42,720 nucleotides of DNA, taken from the IMG/VR virus record IMGVR_UViG_3300020060_000007, positions 1 to 42,720 of that record; one strand, written 5' to 3'. Every line of letters starts with the position of its first letter. The stretch's first letter is position 1. Below, piece after piece: positions 22,454 through 29,378 of the stretch. The notes beneath the pieces are model-generated. The model did not search any database, was not told where the DNA came from, and was given only the letters and a program-made list of their open reading frames with translations. Source of the DNA: a virus. Position numbers and translations under genes: made by a program.

Positions 22454-22692
22454 TGGGTCACCCACTTAGCAAGGTGCTCACCAAGGTGACGCACATCCCG
22501 ATCACTGAGCCCCCAGCGGGTTTGCCCTAGGCCGACCTCGAAGATGTCGGCGCGGCAGGCTAACCAGTGATCGATGACCTCAGCGACCGTCTCGCCCTCG
22601 GGCTTCAGGTCGTCATGGGGTTTGTCGTTCCACGGCATCATCTGGTGGACGATCGCGTGATGCTCCAGGTTGCGCTGGATGTGGTCGCTCAC
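22450..22692 (-). CDS. Hypothetical protein, 80 aa
   Basis: From GTG 22692: VSDHIQRNLEHHAIVHQMMP to HLAKWVTQ. Helical with many His (HIQRNLEHHAIVHQ) and a Trp-rich second half (DHWLACRADIFEVGLGQTRW). No recognised family. GTGA and ATGA coupling on either side. Confidence 0.65.
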   Translation of the reverse strand: MSDHIQRNLEHHAIVHQMMPWNDKPHDDLKPEGETVAEVIDHWLACRADIFEVGLGQTRWGLSDRDVRHLGEHLAKWVTQ

Positions 22693-22964
22693 AGCACCTC
22701 CTCCTGTGGCTCGAACATGGGAACCCCGGACCTTGCCGCTACCTCTAGCTCCTCCAGGAACCGCGCGGCAGCCAGGTTGTCCGCCTCCACCCCGGACCGG
22801 GCACAGGCTCCGATGTGTGCGAGAGCGGCGTTCAGGAACTCCGTGACCCGCGTGTGGTCGCGGAGGTAGGCGTCCTTGATGGAGTCCCGAATGCCGTCAT
22901 AGGTGGACTCCGACATTGGGTGGCGGGCGATGGTCGCGAACGGGTCGATTAGTTCGGCGCTCAC
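22689..22964 (-). CDS. Hypothetical protein, 91 aa
   Basis: From GTG 22964: VSAELIDPFATIARHPMSES to EPQEEVL. Mostly helical (DSIKDAYLRDHTRVTEFLNA, NLAAARFLEELEVAARSGVP) with two Cys close together (GACARSG). It follows the ERF gene by a GTGA overlap and may have a role in recombination, but no family is recognised. Confidence 0.65.
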   Translation of the reverse strand: MSAELIDPFATIARHPMSESTYDGIRDSIKDAYLRDHTRVTEFLNAALAHIGACARSGVEADNLAAARFLEELEVAARSGVPMFEPQEEVL

Positions 22965-23572
22965 GCGGGCACCTGCTGCTTCAGGTGTTCGGCGTACTCG
23001 TAGAGCCGGGTCGAGGTGGCATTGCCGAACAACTCACCCTGCGCCCAAGCCATGAAGTCCTTCGCGACGGCATCCGTATCAAGCTCCCCGCGGTTCGCCC
23101 GCCACGCGTCGGCGACAGCAATGCGGGCCGCGATGATGGGATCAGGCATGGCGCGCTCGTACGACTGGGAGTCCGGGTCTGGCTCGTCGGTGGGGATACA
23201 CAGCATCTGCAGCAGGACGATGCGGTAGGCGACACTCATCGCCTTCGGGGTGCCCTTGTCGCCGGTGTCCATCGACTCCCCCGGCACCGTGGCTTCGATG
23301 AAGTCGCCGGCCGGTCCGTAGAACCGGTACGTGGCGCCGACGGTCACTTCACGCGAGGGCTTACCGGTGGAGGTGAGGACGTCGCGGTACCTCGCGGTGC
23401 AGGCGTACGGGACGGGGATGATCTTGTGTTTCCGGAAGATCGGTCCGACCGCGTTCACCACCTGGTCGATGCCGCGGAAGTTGTACTTCTGGCTGTCGTT
23501 GAAGCCGTCCTTGCGGACGGCCTGCACCTCTTCCATGGCTGCGCTCATCACGGCGTAGATGTTCTCGGTCAT
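22961..23572 (-). CDS. ERF-family single-strand annealing protein
   Basis: A 203-aa protein, MTENIYAVMSAAMEEVQAVR. ERF features: KYNFRGIDQVVNAVGPIFRK, YACTARYRDVLTSTGKPSRE, RFYGPAGDFIEATVPGESMD and DKGTPKAMSVAYRIVLLQML, which is the usual AYRYALLQLL helix. ERF proteins anneal complementary single strands for recombination and genome circularisation. The ATG at 23572 overlaps a TGA in another frame, and no stop separates this frame from the WhiB-like gene upstream, so a WhiB-ERF fusion of 288 aa is formally encoded. A resolvase (RusA-like) gene lies just above. Confidence 0.9.
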   Translation of the reverse strand: MTENIYAVMSAAMEEVQAVRKDGFNDSQKYNFRGIDQVVNAVGPIFRKHKIIPVPYACTARYRDVLTSTGKPSREVTVGATYRFYGPAGDFIEATVPGESMDTGDKGTPKAMSVAYRIVLLQMLCIPTDEPDPDSQSYERAMPDPIIAARIAVADAWRANRGELDTDAVAKDFMAWAQGELFGNATSTRLYEYAEHLKQQVPA

Positions 23573-23827
23573 GCGGCGGTGCTCTCTTCCTGCTGGGCTT
23601 GGCGGGTGATCCGGCGGCGAACATCTCGCGGAGAGTCCGCCCAGCACGCCGTACTGCTCGTTGTTGTCCAGCGCCCACTGGAGGCAGAGGTCCGTAGCTG
23701 GGCAGGTGAAGCACATCGCCTTCGCCCTGCGGGTCGAGCCACCTTTCTCCGGGTAGAACTCCTCCGGATCTGAGCGGGCGCAGACCGCGTGCCGCATCCA
23801 GGGCTGTCGAGACGTGTTGATGTTCAT
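23569..23827 (-). CDS. WhiB-like protein with disrupted C-terminal frame
   Basis: Starts MNINTSRQPWMRHAVCARSD. The WhiB domain has four Cys for a 4Fe-4S cluster (AVC, MCFTC, DLC), EEFYPE, and the turn GVLGGL. After GGLS the frame changes: read straight it becomes ARCSPPDHPPSPAGREHRR and runs into ERF; with a shift of two bases it reads PRDVRRRITRQAQQEESTAA and ends in TGA overlapping the ERF start by ATGA. That alternative is a classical WhiB tail and normal coupling. So two bases appear lost near 23631, by mutation or assembly error, or a frameshift is used. WhiB proteins regulate transcription through sigma factor. Confidence 0.8.
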
Positions 23828-24222
23828 GGCTTCCCCCGTTCGGGCACTTCGGTGAATGTGAGCGTCACGAAACAGGCGACACCCGGGATGTCGTGGGTGT
23901 CCTCGGCGGACGTGAATGTCAACGCCTGCAGGTACTTGTCGGAGTCGTCAGGCAGTAGGCCGTAGTCCCCGATCACGCCATCGAGAGCCGCTTTAACCGT
24001 TGGCTGGAGGTTGTGCGAGTCGCGGGTGCGGGACAGCTTCGGCCACTTGATCACCGCCTCACAGGTGGCGGCCTGCATCTTCTGCGGGCGCTCGTGCAGT
24101 GCGATCACGTAGGCCATGTCGCGGATGACCTTGGTGTGCCGCGCCTTGGTGGCCCAGTGCTTCCTTTGGTTCGAGGTGAGGACCACGTCCCGCGAGATCG
24201 CGAGTTGGATGACGGCACTCAC
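23824..24222 (-). CDS. RusA-like Holliday junction resolvase
   Basis: A 132-aa protein from GTG 24222 (VSAVIQLAISRDVVLTSNQR), GTGA-coupled. RusA signature: RKHWATKARHTKVIRDMAYV early, then RTRDSHNLQPTVKAALDGVI with Asp residues that bind metal, followed by GLLPDDSDKYLQALTFTSAE. RusA-type nucleases cut four-way junctions symmetrically, in step with ERF-mediated annealing. The location next to WhiB/ERF makes a recombination cassette. Confidence 0.85.
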   Translation of the reverse strand: MSAVIQLAISRDVVLTSNQRKHWATKARHTKVIRDMAYVIALHERPQKMQAATCEAVIKWPKLSRTRDSHNLQPTVKAALDGVIGDYGLLPDDSDKYLQALTFTSAEDTHDIPGVACFVTLTFTEVPERGKP

Positions 24223-24698
24223 GATGGTCGCGGTGGGTTCGAGCGGTCCAGGTCGGGCCAACTGGGGATCTTGCACATCAGTACGCCGACAAGCACCTCG
24301 CGGCCCCGACGCTGCTGCCACCATCCGATGTTCCCGCTGGCCCGGTTCGTGGCGCGCGGGTAGGCGATGCTGGACCATCCTCGGTAGCTCGTGGAGTCGA
24401 CGCCATATGTCGCTGTTCCGATGCGGATGATCGACGTGTCATCGTCCGCATCGCCCAGCCACAGGGGTTTGACGGTAGGCGTGGCCCGTACCTGACTGAG
24501 CAGTGTCCGCAGTACCGTGGGGCTGAACTTCGCCGGCGGCGGGTTCCTCTCGCCGACCGGCTTGTTCCACAGGTCCACCCGGGCGAGCGCGAACCGGTCG
24601 GTCACCCACTGGATACCCCGGTCTTCGATGGCCCAGCGGTACGTGTCGGGGCTGATCAGTAGGTCGCGGTGCTTCTTCGCTTTCGGCCAGTTGCTCAC
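24219..24698 (-). CDS. Hypothetical protein, 159 aa
   Basis: From GTG 24698 with GAGGAGAA upstream: VSNWPKAKKHRDLLISPDTY. A mixed alpha/beta text with WAIEDRGIQWVTDRFALARV, VGERNPPPAKFSPTVLRTLL and GWSSIAYPRATNRASGNIGW. Many Trp and Arg suggest DNA or nucleotide contact. Not recognised. Starts after the longest gap in this part of the operon, so it may have its own ribosome site rather than coupling. Confidence 0.7.
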   Translation of the reverse strand: MSNWPKAKKHRDLLISPDTYRWAIEDRGIQWVTDRFALARVDLWNKPVGERNPPPAKFSPTVLRTLLSQVRATPTVKPLWLGDADDDTSIIRIGTATYGVDSTSYRGWSSIAYPRATNRASGNIGWWQQRRGREVLVGVLMCKIPSWPDLDRSNPPRPS

Positions 24699-24730
24699 AG
24701 GGTTCTCCTCACGGTGTGGTTGTTGGTTGG

Positions 24731-24747
24731 CCCTCCCCCAGAGGGCG
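24731..24747. terminator. Weak hairpin in early operon gap
   Basis: GCCCTC at 24731-24736 pairs with GAGGGC at 24742-24747 across a 5-base loop. There is no U tract, so it may be an RNA processing or pause site rather than a terminator. It sits in the 24699-24798 gap, which otherwise holds only an 8-codon open frame (MRRYWDW) at 24774-24797. Confidence 0.3.
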
Positions 24748-24798
24748 GGCGATGGACGGTTAGTTGCCTAGGGCTACCAATCCCAATAGCGGCGCATG

Positions 24799-24954
24799 TC
24801 ACTCACCTCCGATCGGTGGGTGACGATTGGCCCGGATCCAGGCGGTACGGGCAGCTGTGTCGGCAGCGGTCGAGTCCGGGTCTGGGTCCTCTGGGTAGCG
24901 GGCGGCGAACATCTCGCGGACCGCAGCCTTGAAGTCGAGCCAGCGCTGCCTCAT
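24799..24954 (-). CDS. Small hypothetical protein, 51 aa
   Basis: MRQRWLDFKAAVREMFAARY then PEDPDPDSTAADTAARTAWI and ending RANRHPPIGGE. ATG 24954 overlaps the upstream stop by ATGA. An N-terminal amphipathic helix followed by a charged second half. No family recognised. Confidence 0.6.
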   Translation of the reverse strand: MRQRWLDFKAAVREMFAARYPEDPDPDSTAADTAARTAWIRANRHPPIGGE

Positions 24955-25136
24955 GACATCGCCGCTTCCAGGACAGCCAGGCGTTCCCGTACCGGGTCGG
25001 CCGCCAACTCAGCAGCGGTCGGGTTCTCCTGGGGGGCGTAGTCGATGCCGTCCCTGAAGAGGTCCGCGTAGGCGGAGCAGATGACCGGGCGATCCTTCAG
25101 GCTCGGGAGTTGGTCGGCTGTGAGGTCGATGATCAC
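24951..25136 (-). CDS. Small hypothetical protein, 61 aa
   Basis: From GTG 25136 (VIIDLTADQLPSLKDRPVIC), GTGA-coupled to the upstream gene. It continues SAYADLFRDGIDYAPQENPT and ends ERLAVLEAAMS. Acidic; no motif recognised. The longer open frame upstream is a shadow of its neighbour. Confidence 0.6.
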   Translation of the reverse strand: MIIDLTADQLPSLKDRPVICSAYADLFRDGIDYAPQENPTAAELAADPVRERLAVLEAAMS

Positions 25137-25366
25137 GTCGGCGTCTCGTGGGGGTCGGGGACGAATAGGTTCCCGATCCAGAACGACGAGCCGATGCCGT
25201 GGTCTTCTGCGAGTCTCCGTTGCAGCCACGCGGATGTGACTCCACACTGGCCGGCTGGGCCACCTGCCTTGCCTTCGTAGCTTTCGTGGGCGGTGGCGGG
25301 GGACCATGCGGCTTCCACCTGGGCTCGGTAGCCAGCGAGGATGGGGCGCAACTCGTCGAGGTTCAC
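25133..25366 (-). CDS. Small YunG-like hypothetical protein, 77 aa
   Basis: From GTG 25366: VNLDELRPILAGYRAQVEAA to VPDPHETPT. The stretch WSPATAHESYEGKAGGPAGQ followed by CGVTSAWLQRRLAEDHG resembles the start of YunG-type proteins, where a Cys after a GQ pair leads a helix (GQCGVTSAWL). The resemblance is short and the function of that family is unknown. GTGA coupling both sides. Confidence 0.6.
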   Translation of the reverse strand: MNLDELRPILAGYRAQVEAAWSPATAHESYEGKAGGPAGQCGVTSAWLQRRLAEDHGIGSSFWIGNLFVPDPHETPT

Positions 25367-26616
25367 GAGGGGTCACCTGCCCGGAGAGTGGCAGCGCGGG
25401 CCTCCTTAGGGAGGAGGGCGGACGCCTTGGCGGCCGCCAGCCCATAGCAATGCTTCTCCGTCGCCGTGATCGCGACGCGCTGCAATTCCTTGAGAGACCA
25501 GATCAGCGACTCGACGCCGCCCACCGATACGCCGGGCTGTTGCCCACCCACATCAAGGACGCGGGCGAATGCCTCACGAAGGAGGCCCTCGCGCCGCATG
25601 ACGCCATCGGTGCGGCAGATGACCGCCTGGTACTCCGACACCAGCGCTTCGATCTCGTTCCCTACGGGGGTCGATGCGTCGGGCAGCGCTTCGATCGGGT
25701 CGTCTTCAGCGGGAGCCGGGAGCGTGACCGCAGCGCGGATCTGCGCGTCGGTCGTGCCGGTCGGAATCTCTCCCAACTCCTCTCGCAAGGCCACGCCAGG
25801 GTCTACGGCTAGCACGGACGAGAACAGCCCGCCCTTGGGCGGCTCGGCATCTACCTGCACAGGAGAGGGGCCGGAGGGTGACGACGGGGCCGGGCTGGCG
25901 TTCGCCTCGCCTGCCTGTGCCGTGAGGGCCAAACCAGCACTCGTTGCGGCAGGGGGCGGCCCGGCCCCGTCGTCAGTCTGTGGGAGGTGCCTGCGCACCA
26001 AGTCGATCGCATGATCCAGACCGGGGTAACGGTCGGCGATGTAGGACGCTGTCTCGGGTGAGGAGTCGACGATATCCACCAGCCGAGCGGCTGCATCGCG
26101 CAGTGCCTTGTCGGCTTCTACTGCCTCAGCGGGAGAGGGGGCAGGCTCACCGAGCGCATCGCGTGCGGCCTGCCAGGCGAGCGGCTTGCGGGAGCGGTAG
26201 TGGTCATCGCGCGGGCCGTCATGCAGTTCAACCAGCACGGCGAGGGTGGAGCGGAGGGCGGCAGCAGGCTCACCGATGCCGACACGCAACACCTCGACGT
26301 CGCGAAGCATCTGGTAGCCGCCGACGAATCCGCCGAACTCGCTGTACCAGCCGGGCTCGGATGTCGGGCTGCACCACCGCTCGTGCTGCTCGTGCTCGCT
26401 GGCACGGGCCAGGATGATCGACCCGTACTGGGTCGGCTCGGGCGGTTCGGTAGGTTCTTCGACAGGCGCCTTCGCCTGCGCGTCGATCTGGTCAGCCGCC
26501 TCCCGCAGGGCGGACCCCAGGCCCTCTCCGTTGGACACGCCGTAGTCGTTAGCGGCGACCCTGAGCCGGCGGGCGAACAACTTCGGGTCGTCGAGCGTCA
26601 GCTTGATCTCACTCAC
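25363..26616 (-). CDS. Large modular hypothetical protein, 417 aa
   Basis: From GTG 26616 (VSEIKLTLDDPKLFARRLRV), GTGA-coupled. It is built of separate short blocks: an N-terminal AANDYGVSNGEGLGSALREA, a mid block RASEHEQHERWCSPTSEPGW, blocks rich in Ala/Pro/Ser (about 220-270, probably disordered) and a final helical block SEYQAVICRTDGVMRREGLL. Several blocks resemble small free-standing proteins common in actinophages, so this looks like a fusion of early modules. No catalytic motif seen. It is the largest protein of unknown role in the early operon. Confidence 0.7.
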   Translation of the reverse strand: MSEIKLTLDDPKLFARRLRVAANDYGVSNGEGLGSALREAADQIDAQAKAPVEEPTEPPEPTQYGSIILARASEHEQHERWCSPTSEPGWYSEFGGFVGGYQMLRDVEVLRVGIGEPAAALRSTLAVLVELHDGPRDDHYRSRKPLAWQAARDALGEPAPSPAEAVEADKALRDAAARLVDIVDSSPETASYIADRYPGLDHAIDLVRRHLPQTDDGAGPPPAATSAGLALTAQAGEANASPAPSSPSGPSPVQVDAEPPKGGLFSSVLAVDPGVALREELGEIPTGTTDAQIRAAVTLPAPAEDDPIEALPDASTPVGNEIEALVSEYQAVICRTDGVMRREGLLREAFARVLDVGGQQPGVSVGGVESLIWSLKELQRVAITATEKHCYGLAAAKASALLPKEARAATLRAGDPS

Positions 26617-26819
26617 TGGAATACATCCGTCTCGTGTAGGTGGGTCGTGTCTTGGTGAAGGCTTCGCGCCCTCTGGTCCGGCTGGTCTGCGAACAGCCGC
26701 TTGCCTCGCGCCCTCGCTTTACGGACGACGACGATCACCGGGGCGGAGATGATGGATGCGATCAGGAACAGGGCGGCTGCCTCCCAGAGGATCTGGATGA
26801 CACGCGCCGCGGTGTTCAC
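26613..26819 (-). CDS. Small single-span membrane protein, 68 aa
   Basis: From GTG 26819: VNTAARVIQILWEAAALFLI with one predicted membrane span (residues about 8-32, ILWEAAALFLIASIISAPVI), then a basic stretch VRKARARGKRLF and an acidic/His tail. Probably inserted with the C-terminus inside. GTGA coupling. Role unknown; small early membrane proteins may alter host permeability or exclude other phages. Confidence 0.65.
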   Translation of the reverse strand: MNTAARVIQILWEAAALFLIASIISAPVIVVVRKARARGKRLFADQPDQRARSLHQDTTHLHETDVFQ

Positions 26820-27124
26820 GAGGACAGCCGGTAGGTGCGGAGGATCCGACTGACTGCGAACCGGATCTGCTCGGGCATCTGGTCGAAGTCAAGATTCGCG
26901 AACGCTCGGCCACCCGCACTCAGCCCACCGCCTGCCTTGTACCAGCAGCCTTCGGCGTGGATTCGGGGCGCGTTCCCATCAATCAGGTCGCGGAGGACTA
27001 CCTGCCGCACCTGCATCTGGCGGAAGGGCTTGACGCTGCCCGCGTTGCTGCCCTCAGTGGGGACGGTGGCGTCGAAGAACTCGCTCCTGTCGAGGCGAAG
27101 TTCCGCCGCTCGGTAGTAGTGCAT
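26816..27124 (-). CDS. Hypothetical protein, 102 aa
   Basis: MHYYRAAELRLDRSEFFDAT. Beta/alpha text with GSVKPFRQMQVRQVVLRDLI and WYKAGGGLSAGGRAFANLDF, no cysteine clusters except one. No family recognised. TGATG overlap with the upstream gene. Confidence 0.65.
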   Translation of the reverse strand: MHYYRAAELRLDRSEFFDATVPTEGSNAGSVKPFRQMQVRQVVLRDLIDGNAPRIHAEGCWYKAGGGLSAGGRAFANLDFDQMPEQIRFAVSRILRTYRLSS

Positions 27125-27339
27125 CAGTGCTCACCCCCAACCAGATCTACGACCACACGGAACGGCTTCGGGGGAACCACTGACCGCAGGTGGGCTCGGG
27201 ACGCCTCGTACTGCGCGCGGACCTTGGCCACGTCCACCGGTTCGGTCGGGTCGCCCAGGCGGACAAGGAACTGCATGCGTTCGACCGCTTCGTCGTACCG
27301 GCCGGCGCGGAGCATGTCGTCAACGGACAGGCAGATCAC
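27124..27339 (-). CDS. Hypothetical protein, 71 aa
   Basis: From GTG 27339: VICLSVDDMLRAGRYDEAVE, with helical text MQFLVRLGDPTEPVDVAKVR and a C-terminal strand RVVVDLVGGEH. Not recognised. GTGA overlap with the upstream gene supports the start. Confidence 0.62.
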   Translation of the reverse strand: MICLSVDDMLRAGRYDEAVERMQFLVRLGDPTEPVDVAKVRAQYEASRAHLRSVVPPKPFRVVVDLVGGEH

Positions 27340-27887
27340 GAGGTCACCTCGGGGTCGTCATGGCGAGCCCACTCGGTTCCGTAGGTCTCGCCTTCCAGTA
27401 GTTCCGTGAAGGTGCCGACCTCCGAGTACTGCAGCCACAGGTCGCCGTCCGGGCTGATCCACGTGGTGCGGATCTCGCCGTCCACCTCTTCATGGGTGGC
27501 GGCGAAGGTGGAGCCGTCGAGGAGAGCCACCCACCACTTCCACGCATGCTCGGTCTGGAACACGAGCCGCAGGCGATCGGGGTGATCAGGGTGGGGAGCA
27601 ACCCTCAGGGGGGTGACGTGCTCTTGGCTTGTCAGCACGTACGGCATCACCAGCTGGTACGCCTTCAGCAGCCGGTCGTTGTCGGTGTACTGCACTACGG
27701 TTGCTCCCTCGTGGCCGTGGGTTGCTTCGACGTCTCGCAGGTCTCCCCACACGGCCGTGGAGGGGTGCTCACCGGGCCAGTGGAGGGCCACGGAGCCGTC
27801 GTCGAACTCAGCCCCGTGAGCGACTACTCCGAGACCGGAGACGCCACTGGGATCGCTGTACCGCTGGAGCACGAACGTGGCTGTCAT
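27336..27887 (-). CDS. Hypothetical protein, 183 aa
   Basis: MTATFVLQRYSDPSGVSGLG. The N-terminal 70 residues form a beta-rich block (VALHWPGEHPSTAVWGDLRD, VEATHGHEGATVVQYTDNDR) found in host-type actinophage early proteins; the C-terminal half has several Trp (AWKWWVALLDG, ISPDGDLWLQYSEVG). It may be two small domains joined. Function unknown. ATG 27887 overlaps by ATGA. Confidence 0.68.
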   Translation of the reverse strand: MTATFVLQRYSDPSGVSGLGVVAHGAEFDDGSVALHWPGEHPSTAVWGDLRDVEATHGHEGATVVQYTDNDRLLKAYQLVMPYVLTSQEHVTPLRVAPHPDHPDRLRLVFQTEHAWKWWVALLDGSTFAATHEEVDGEIRTTWISPDGDLWLQYSEVGTFTELLEGETYGTEWARHDDPEVTS

Positions 27888-28243
27888 GACGCACCAGCCA
27901 GCACGAGGTCGGCGAGGTCGAGCATGGCGCTGCGGCCAGGGCCGACCGGGATGGAAGTCAGGATCTGTTCCAGTTCACGGGCACCTTCGCCGTAGGCCCG
28001 GATCACCTTCGCGACCGCGCGGCCGACCTCGGGGTGCATGGTGGCGATGTAGCGGGTGTTGGCATCGGTGGCCCCCTGAGGCGCGATAACCACGGCATCG
28101 CGAGCGAGGCCAGCCGTCACCATCGCCGCGCAGGTGTCACCCCACCACCAGGGACCGTCAACGTTCCACGGCCCCTCGGTCGCTTCGCCTGCCCGCTTGT
28201 CCAGCAGGTCAGCGGCAGCGATCAGCCGCTCAGCCGGGGTCAT
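27884..28243 (-). CDS. Hypothetical protein, 119 aa
   Basis: MTPAERLIAAADLLDKRAGE to LVLAGAS. The opening LIAAADLLDKRAGEATEGPW followed by a Trp-rich segment and DANTRYIATMHPEVGRAVAK recurs in many actinophage and actinobacterial proteins of unknown role. Helical throughout. ATGA coupling. Confidence 0.7.
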   Translation of the reverse strand: MTPAERLIAAADLLDKRAGEATEGPWNVDGPWWWGDTCAAMVTAGLARDAVVIAPQGATDANTRYIATMHPEVGRAVAKVIRAYGEGARELEQILTSIPVGPGRSAMLDLADLVLAGAS

Positions 28244-28533
28244 CGCGCGCCGCCCAACGGGGTGAGCGGCCGGCGGACGGTGACCTTGATGTGTTCGGCC
28301 TCGATCACGTCGGCTTCATCGGCGCCGTACATGGTGGATACCAGTGCCGTCCCGGTTCGATGATCGGGGATCGCGTGCGCCCAGGACTTCAGCGCACCGT
28401 TGGCACCGAGGACCGCGACCTCCATGGAGCCGTTCTCGTGGATGACGATCGACTTGGCGTGCAGACCGGGGTTGGTCTTGAAGATCGCGCACAGGGTGCC
28501 GACGGCTTCACCCAGGCCGTACGCGGTGCTCAT
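28240..28533 (-). CDS. Hypothetical protein, 97 aa
   Basis: MSTAYGLGEAVGTLCAIFKT. Strand-rich second half (GSMEVAVLGANGALKSWAHA, HRTGTALVSTMYGADEADVI, EHIKVTVRRPLTPLGG). No motif recognised. ATGA coupling on both sides. Confidence 0.65.
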   Translation of the reverse strand: MSTAYGLGEAVGTLCAIFKTNPGLHAKSIVIHENGSMEVAVLGANGALKSWAHAIPDHRTGTALVSTMYGADEADVIEAEHIKVTVRRPLTPLGGAR

Positions 28534-28661
28534 TCCTTGCCACCGGACTTCTTCTGGTCCCGCTTGGCCGCTACCTCGTCCTTGCCGCGGGGCTCCTTCA
28601 CGTCGCGGCGTGCGTCATCGATCGTCTGGTTGGCCTTCTGGAAGGCCTTGAAGATGCCCAT
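28530..28661 (-). CDS. Small Lys-rich hypothetical protein, 43 aa
   Basis: MGIFKAFQKANQTIDDARRD then VKEPRGKDEVAAKRDQKKSG and GKE. Highly charged and probably disordered or nucleic acid-binding. ATGA coupling to both neighbours. Confidence 0.6.
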   Translation of the reverse strand: MGIFKAFQKANQTIDDARRDVKEPRGKDEVAAKRDQKKSGGKE

Positions 28662-28936
28662 CAGAGCTCACCGTCCTGGCGGACGATGCCCAGCTGGTCG
28701 CGGGTCCAGTTGGCGTCCGTCGGGATCTGGTCGTCGTGCCGGTTCGGGATGAGGAAGTCACTCAGCGCCGGGTGCGCCGACCGCCAGATGCGGTAGGCAT
28801 CGTTCTCCCACGCCTTGACCTGCTCGTCGGTCACGTCGCCCTCGCGGCGATTGATCCGACTGCCCACGTAGCCGTTCACGAACTCGGATCGGACCCTGGA
28901 GACCTCTTCCAGGAGTGCGCTGTAATCGGTAGCCAC
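28661..28936 (-). CDS. First gene of early operon, hypothetical, 91 aa
   Basis: From GTG 28936 with GGGGAGAG eight bases upstream: VATDYSALLEEVSRVRSEFV. Helical with NGYVGSRINRREGDVTDEQV and WENDAYRIWRSAHPALSDFL; no known family. Its own strong ribosome site, unlike its coupled followers, marks the beginning of the early leftward chain. Confidence 0.7.
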   Translation of the reverse strand: MATDYSALLEEVSRVRSEFVNGYVGSRINRREGDVTDEQVKAWENDAYRIWRSAHPALSDFLIPNRHDDQIPTDANWTRDQLGIVRQDGEL

Positions 28937-29088
28937 TGGTAATCTCTCCCCTTGTAATCGGTTGGGGTCAGACCTCGTCTTTGCGGATGGGGGTCTGGCC
29001 CCTTCTTCTGTTGCCTGCTGTGCTTGTGAAGTTGGAGCCTCGACGGCGCCGGGAGTGGGGGGGACCTCAACCGACGCCGTCAAGGTGA
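28937..29088 (-). promoter_or_regulatory. Leader region upstream of early genes
   Basis: A 152-bp gap. It holds TGTAATCGGT twice (28921-28930 and 28953-28962; the first within the gene start) and a stem CCTCGACGGCG/CGCCGTCAAGG (29038-29048 with 29075-29085, one G:T mismatch) around a G/C-rich loop containing a run of seven G. A TTGACG sits on the minus strand near 29080 but has no clear -10. The hairpin may be an attenuator or terminator after the excisionase-like gene. Confidence 0.4.
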
Positions 29089-29271
29089 CTAGGAAGCGGC
29101 CGTCCGGGTGTTCCGCTCGACGTAGGCCTGCAGGTCCGCCTCGGAGACGCGCTGGAGGCTGCTGACCGTCACGGCCGGGAGTTCGCCGGCGGCGATCAGG
29201 CGGTACACGGTGTTGCGGGAAACCTTCAGGCGCTCGGCGACCTGCGGGATGGTGAGGACTTCAGCGCTCAC
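29089..29271 (-). CDS. Excisionase-like HTH protein
   Basis: A 60-aa protein from GTG 29271 (VSAEVLTIPQVAERLKVSRN). It is a MerR-type/HTH_17 excisionase domain: LTIPQVAERLKVSRNTVYRL, IAAGELPAVTVSSLQRVSEA, DLQAYVERN. Such proteins bind DNA to direct integrase to excise, or repress. First but one of the leftward genes opposite to the repressor, the normal Xis/Cro position. Confidence 0.85.
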   Translation of the reverse strand: MSAEVLTIPQVAERLKVSRNTVYRLIAAGELPAVTVSSLQRVSEADLQAYVERNTRTAAS

Positions 29272-29378
29272 GAGATCACCAGCCAAATCAGTAGAAGTGC
29301 GGCCACGGCTGCGGGGGCGGCGATGGAGAAGCAGCCCCACTTCGGCTTCGGTGACTCCTTGAGCAGTTGCCCGTCCAT
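29268..29378 (-). CDS. 36-aa membrane microprotein
   Basis: From ATG 29378 with GGGAGA upstream: MDGQLLKESPKPKWGCFSIA then APAAVAALLLIWLVIS, a single membrane span at the C-terminus. It overlaps the excisionase-like start by GTGA and is the first leftward gene. Its role is unknown. Expressed immediately upon infection or induction, if the promoter is where I place it. Confidence 0.6.
   Translation of the reverse strand: MDGQLLKESPKPKWGCFSIAAPAAVAALLLIWLVIS

Noticed and set aside
29089-29271. Excisionase-like gene as the immunity repressor
   Set aside because: The fold is MerR/HTH_17 of 60 aa, in the lytic direction; the Cro/C1-type protein at 29589-29930 is a better repressor candidate.
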